Made by a program: the position numbers and the translations under genes
Assembly: GCA_007692425.1 (NCBI GenBank)
Contig: RECG01000011.1
Location: 21,671 to 85,670 of the forward strand
Length of the DNA stretch: 64,000 nt
Source of the DNA: Acholeplasmataceae bacterium
GTDB taxonomy: Bacteria > Bacillota_I > Bacilli_A > Acholeplasmatales > Acholeplasmataceae
Direction: 5' to 3'
Notes under the pieces: generated by a model
Told to the model about the DNA's origin: nothing
The model's database searches: none
The model's input: only the letters and a program-made list of their open reading frames with translations
Part shown: positions 62,001 to 64,000 of the stretch, in pieces
Layout of the letters: each line of letters begins with the position of its first letter
How positions within the stretch are numbered: position 1 is the stretch's first letter

Positions 62001-62915
62001 ACCCGATTTCCAAATGCCGAAGGGACTGATCCCGAAACGGACGTCCCTGCCTTCGGCCACATTGAATGAGTCGATGTCGGACTTGATGTCCCTGACGACC
62101 TCATTGACACTTTCGCGTCTGAAATCAGCAATCGTCTGACCTGGTAATTTATATGCGTCATAGGTGTGTGTATCGGAACTGATCCCTGAGTAGGGATAGA
62201 AATAATCATCGAAATGAATGCCGTCGACCGGATAGTTTTCCACCAGTTCCATGACGACATCGCGGATGTATGTCCTGACCTGTGGTTCGCCCGGATTGAG
62301 AATGTAAGGGTGAAGACCACCAGAAGTCACATTGCCGGCGACGACCAGGTCAGGATTCTGTCTGGCGAAATTGTCGACATGCAGCGAATTCAGATAAGTC
62401 GATTTCTGCAAAGCGGAATTGGCGACCCGGTATGGATTCATCCAGGCATGGAACTCGATGCCGTTCGCATGCGCCGTCTCGATCATCCACGCCATCACAT
62501 CCCAACCCGGATCCCCACCTTCAACGCCGGTCAGATAGCGGCTCCATGGCGCCAGTTCAGACTCATAAAAGGCATCGTTCAAAGGACGCACCTGGAACAA
62601 AATCGCATTCATGTTCAAATTCTTGACTTGATTGATCAATGATTCGAACGCCGCCTTGTATTGCGTTTCACTGGTGTGTAGCGGCATGTTGAGATTGAAC
62701 ACAGTGGCGACCCAGACCCCCCGGAACTCATTCTCTTTCTCGGTATAGGTCGAGGGAATCATCACCGGATCAGTGGTTTGATAATGACGGACATTGGTCG
62801 TCCCACGCACCAAAGGCACCAGGTTGTCGTTGGCACTCAAACCTTGCAACGACCCCAGGCTCAGGGCGATGATGACAAACAATCCCAACAAGCCCATTTT
62901 CAGATGTTTGATCAT
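59070..62915 (-). CDS. Double-GHL10 glycan hydrolase with C-terminal anchor
   Basis: A 1281-residue exported protein. A signal peptide (residues 1-28) is followed by one GHL10 domain (about 62-435; RGVWVATVFNLN, FHAWMNPYRV, VDGIHFDDYFYPY). Three or four small Ig/chitobiase-like repeats lie at about 455-795 (WIPYVEPFVITTQGRTILYMKAVDDEG), and a second GHL10 domain at about 810-1185 (IDGIHFDDYFYSY). Two CxDGYxLEDGVCVP modules follow (about 1202-1236), then RGCFGLWTM, a membrane helix and KRRY. GHL10 includes E. coli DigH, which cuts peptide-free peptidoglycan glycans. Two catalytic domains on one chain suggest processive or paired cutting. The start overlaps the upstream gene (ATGA), with GAGGTG as ribosome site. 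Confidence 0.9.
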   Translation of the reverse strand: MIKHLKMGLLGLFVIIALSLGSLQGLSANDNLVPLVRGTTNVRHYQTTDPVMIPSTYTEKENEFRGVWVATVFNLNMPLHTSETQYKAAFESLINQVKNLNMNAILFQVRPLNDAFYESELAPWSRYLTGVEGGDPGWDVMAWMIETAHANGIEFHAWMNPYRVANSALQKSTYLNSLHVDNFARQNPDLVVAGNVTSGGLHPYILNPGEPQVRTYIRDVVMELVENYPVDGIHFDDYFYPYSGISSDTHTYDAYKLPGQTIADFRRESVNEVVRDIKSDIDSFNVAEGRDVRFGISPFGIWKSGGTDGSNTSTSALQSYHAQYADSKKWVEEGWLHYIAPQVYWPFTHGLAPYADVVDWWAGVARGTGVDVLIGHSIYHAHDNSWLTDEIATQLRYNQKHPEIKGSIMYSAAYLNRVHINHVVDTYWTTMPLNVWDDSPIPSPTALLDGVLDGNVYRSDVTVTVEADDDIYIKLDDGDWIPYVEPFVITTQGRTILYMKAVDDEGVESLVTSINIDIDKVNHDVPVILIEGDASGTEFVAGSILTIESGSETIWYAINHGSIGAWQPYTGPVVLESTGNHFIRAKTINDEGIESTEVNRLITIIPLCHPEPDIVVEGPGEHPYYQEATISFVTHGYHVIYKINGGNWLPYDGPFVLDTEGTYVIEYAQDDGCLNIRSETIHIDQSPPADPEVIIMGDFDGRYYTTETTVELVPDDPSDRIWFRLHNGRTWSSWKRYVEPIALELSANYTLEYHAKDQAGNESDLLDVLIRVKIPLSEDNPFVVRDGNVINYYNTSNPIILPAPYIEKDEEVRAIWVATVFNIDIALHSNETQYKNQIIAMLDRIQALHFNTVFFQVRPMNDAFYDSDYAPWSRYLTGIEGQDPGWDVLGFIIEEAHKRGLELHAWLNPYRVSSGTQPKDQQLALLHDDNFAKQNPQFVLADNNGRLILNPGEQQVRFHLINLIQELMVNYDIDGIHFDDYFYSYGGMSDSQDEANYNQTKLPGQSLADWRRNNVDILVQGVYEAVENYNQTYARNVKFGISPFGIWKSGGPDGSNTSTVTLQSYHHQFADTKKWIEEGWLHYVIPQLYWEFSHHLAPFADLVDWWAELCEEHGVHLIIGQGFYRYADDSWRDESELLEQLRYMTYFDIIVGSAFFSYRTLNSPHAMVTLALERLTGHYWTQPAGFPWPTDVTPPDDEPITCPDGYELEDGVCVPVVEPPILCEDGYVLEDGVCVPIEPEPQKRGCFGLWTMVITPSIAQMVLPLAGLMMLFGIIIVKRRY

Positions 62916-64000
62916 GGTGTCACCTCATCAATCAACAGGGTTTTCAGAATGTCAACACCGGGTTTGGCCTTGTCATTCCTGATAAAGGTATTGTAAGTAA
63001 AGAAGACGTTGCCTTTCACTTCCGGATACTGGTTGGCGTACATGACCTGATAGGCGACTTCGGCCGGATCACCATACTCTTTTTCAACACCGAGCCGGTA
63101 AGGACCATGTCCGATATACAAGTCAACAGCAGTGTCTTTCACGATGCCTGCCCACCAGTCGACCAGATCGGCAAACGGTGCCCGGTCATGTGAGAAACCG
63201 AAATAAATCTGGGGCACGATATAGTCGATGGTCCCCTCCTCGACCCAGGCCACCGGGTCGGCAAATTGCTGATGAAAGCATTGACCACAGGTCGGATGGG
63301 TGTTGGATCCCCGCGGATCATCAGCCTTGTTTTTCCAGATCCCGAAAGGACTCATGCCGAACCGCAAGGCCGGGTTAACACTTTTAATGCTTTCATGAAG
63401 CCTTTTGATCAAACCGTTGACCTGGCCTCTTCGGAAATCTTCTAGCGACATGCCAGATGTCTTGAATGCCGCATATTCCTTTTCGTCACCCTCGCCTTTG
63501 ACCAGTCCGGCATACGGATAGAAGTAGTCGTCAAAATGGATGCCGTCGACGGGATAGTCATGAATGAGCTCACGAATGGAGGCATCAATATGATCCTGGA
63601 CGACCGGATGGGCGGGGTTGAGAATCAAGATGCCTTTCTTGTCGACCAGCACCATCTCCGGATGACGTTTGGCAAAGTTGAGGTCGTCACACGTGTCCAG
63701 GTAATCTGTCTTCGACAGTTTGCCATTGATCGACACGCGATACGGATTCATCCAGGCATGGAACTCGATGCCGCGCCGATGGGTCTCATCAATGATCCAG
63801 CGCAGCACGTCCATCGGTGGTTTCTTACCTTCTTCACCGGTCAGATAACGGCTGTAAGGATTGAGTTTGGATTGATAAAAGGCATCATTCGTCGTACGGA
63901 CCTGGAAGAAGATGGCGGTCATCCGCCATGTCACCGCTTCATCAAGCATGCGGATGACCTGACGCTGGTAATCTTCAAAATCTTGTGTCGTCGGCAAATC
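62912..64000 (-). CDS. GHL10/DigH-like glycan hydrolase, 5' end outside window
   Basis: A third GHL10 domain as a separate gene, cut by the window edge; about 25 or more N-terminal residues (the RAVWxATVxN start of the domain and any signal peptide) are missing. Visible signatures are NDAFYQSKLNPYSRYLTGEEG, GIEFHAWMNPYRV, VDGIHFDDYFYPYAG, FGMSPFGIWKNK and DYIVPQIYFGFSHDRAPFADLVDWWAG, matching both domains of the next gene. It should cleave denuded peptidoglycan or related glycans. Export cannot be checked from this window. Its stop overlaps the start of the double-GHL10 gene, so both are on one transcript. Confidence 0.88.
   Translation of the reverse strand, partial: DLPTTQDFEDYQRQVIRMLDEAVTWRMTAIFFQVRTTNDAFYQSKLNPYSRYLTGEEGKKPPMDVLRWIIDETHRRGIEFHAWMNPYRVSINGKLSKTDYLDTCDDLNFAKRHPEMVLVDKKGILILNPAHPVVQDHIDASIRELIHDYPVDGIHFDDYFYPYAGLVKGEGDEKEYAAFKTSGMSLEDFRRGQVNGLIKRLHESIKSVNPALRFGMSPFGIWKNKADDPRGSNTHPTCGQCFHQQFADPVAWVEEGTIDYIVPQIYFGFSHDRAPFADLVDWWAGIVKDTAVDLYIGHGPYRLGVEKEYGDPAEVAYQVMYANQYPEVKGNVFFTYNTFIRNDKAKPGVDILKTLLIDEVTP

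Noticed and set aside
1..64000. CRISPR arrays, tRNA or rRNA genes, integrase or att sites
   Set aside because: No regularly spaced repeats, tRNA cloverleaf signatures, rRNA sequence or recombinase genes were seen on either strand.

Overview
The window looks like a stretch of chromosome from an anaerobic, Gram-positive-type (Bacillota-like) bacterium of intermediate GC content. TGA is used as a stop and TGG for Trp. Shine-Dalgarno sites are clear, there are CcpA-type cre boxes, and the lipoproteins and membrane-anchored surface proteins carry no LPXTG signals. The mix of InlB-type repeats, RCC1 propellers, BspA-type leucine-rich repeats, DUF5696/Yip1/NHL cassettes and electron-bifurcating Etf genes would fit deep Bacilli lineages related to Mollicutes (for example Haloplasma- or Izemoplasma-like groups). 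That placement is inference only. No tRNA, rRNA or CRISPR array was seen.

Layout. 1-28 kb is a patchwork of short, mostly singly transcribed units. They are: an AT-rich RCC1 lipoprotein next to a possible insertion-sequence end; a candidate structured RNA (2403-2650); NADP glutamate dehydrogenase with a cre box in its promoter; surface proteins (GLUG-like, a clan GH-A-like hydrolase, a seven-bladed RCC1/InlB protein, a BspA-like lipoprotein, a GH18 lipoprotein); a beta-lactamase-fold hydrolase; a hot-dog thioesterase; ChrA; a GNAT/ATP-grasp fusion; a GPH sugar transporter; a nucleotidyltransferase; an autoregulated-looking ZIP transporter/DtxR pair; a CrtI-like oxidoreductase with a flavodoxin; and a ROK-like kinase. 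Several of these units use extended -10 promoters (TGnTATAAT).

28.4-64 kb, all on the minus strand, reads as one peptidoglycan-eating programme in three transcription blocks. Block 1 (from beyond the right edge to 55006) encodes exported GHL10/DigH-like glycan hydrolases, an AmiE-like serine hydrolase and a lipoprotein Amidase_2. Block 2 (54870-52468) is a CcpA-controlled surface protein. Block 3 (52204-28377) is an unbroken run of 19 tightly packed or overlapping genes. It holds two solute-binding proteins, two pairs of ABC permeases, a DUF5696/Yip1/NHL cassette, YesL, NamZ, NagZ, an amino-sugar kinase (MurK-like), MurQ, a small lipoprotein, a phosphodiester glycosidase, and then EtfB, EtfA and a GlcD-type lactate dehydrogenase.

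The central idea: MurQ splits MurNAc-6-phosphate into GlcNAc-6-phosphate and D-lactate, and the last three genes of the same run encode a lactate dehydrogenase/electron-bifurcating flavoprotein complex able to oxidise that lactate. NamZ, NagZ and the AmiE-like enzyme have no signal peptides here, which suggests that glycan fragments are imported first and digested inside. The run therefore looks like a complete catabolic route for peptidoglycan glycans that also harvests the lactyl ether. Coupling of muramate etherase to a bifurcating lactate dehydrogenase in one operon is the most novel proposal in this window.
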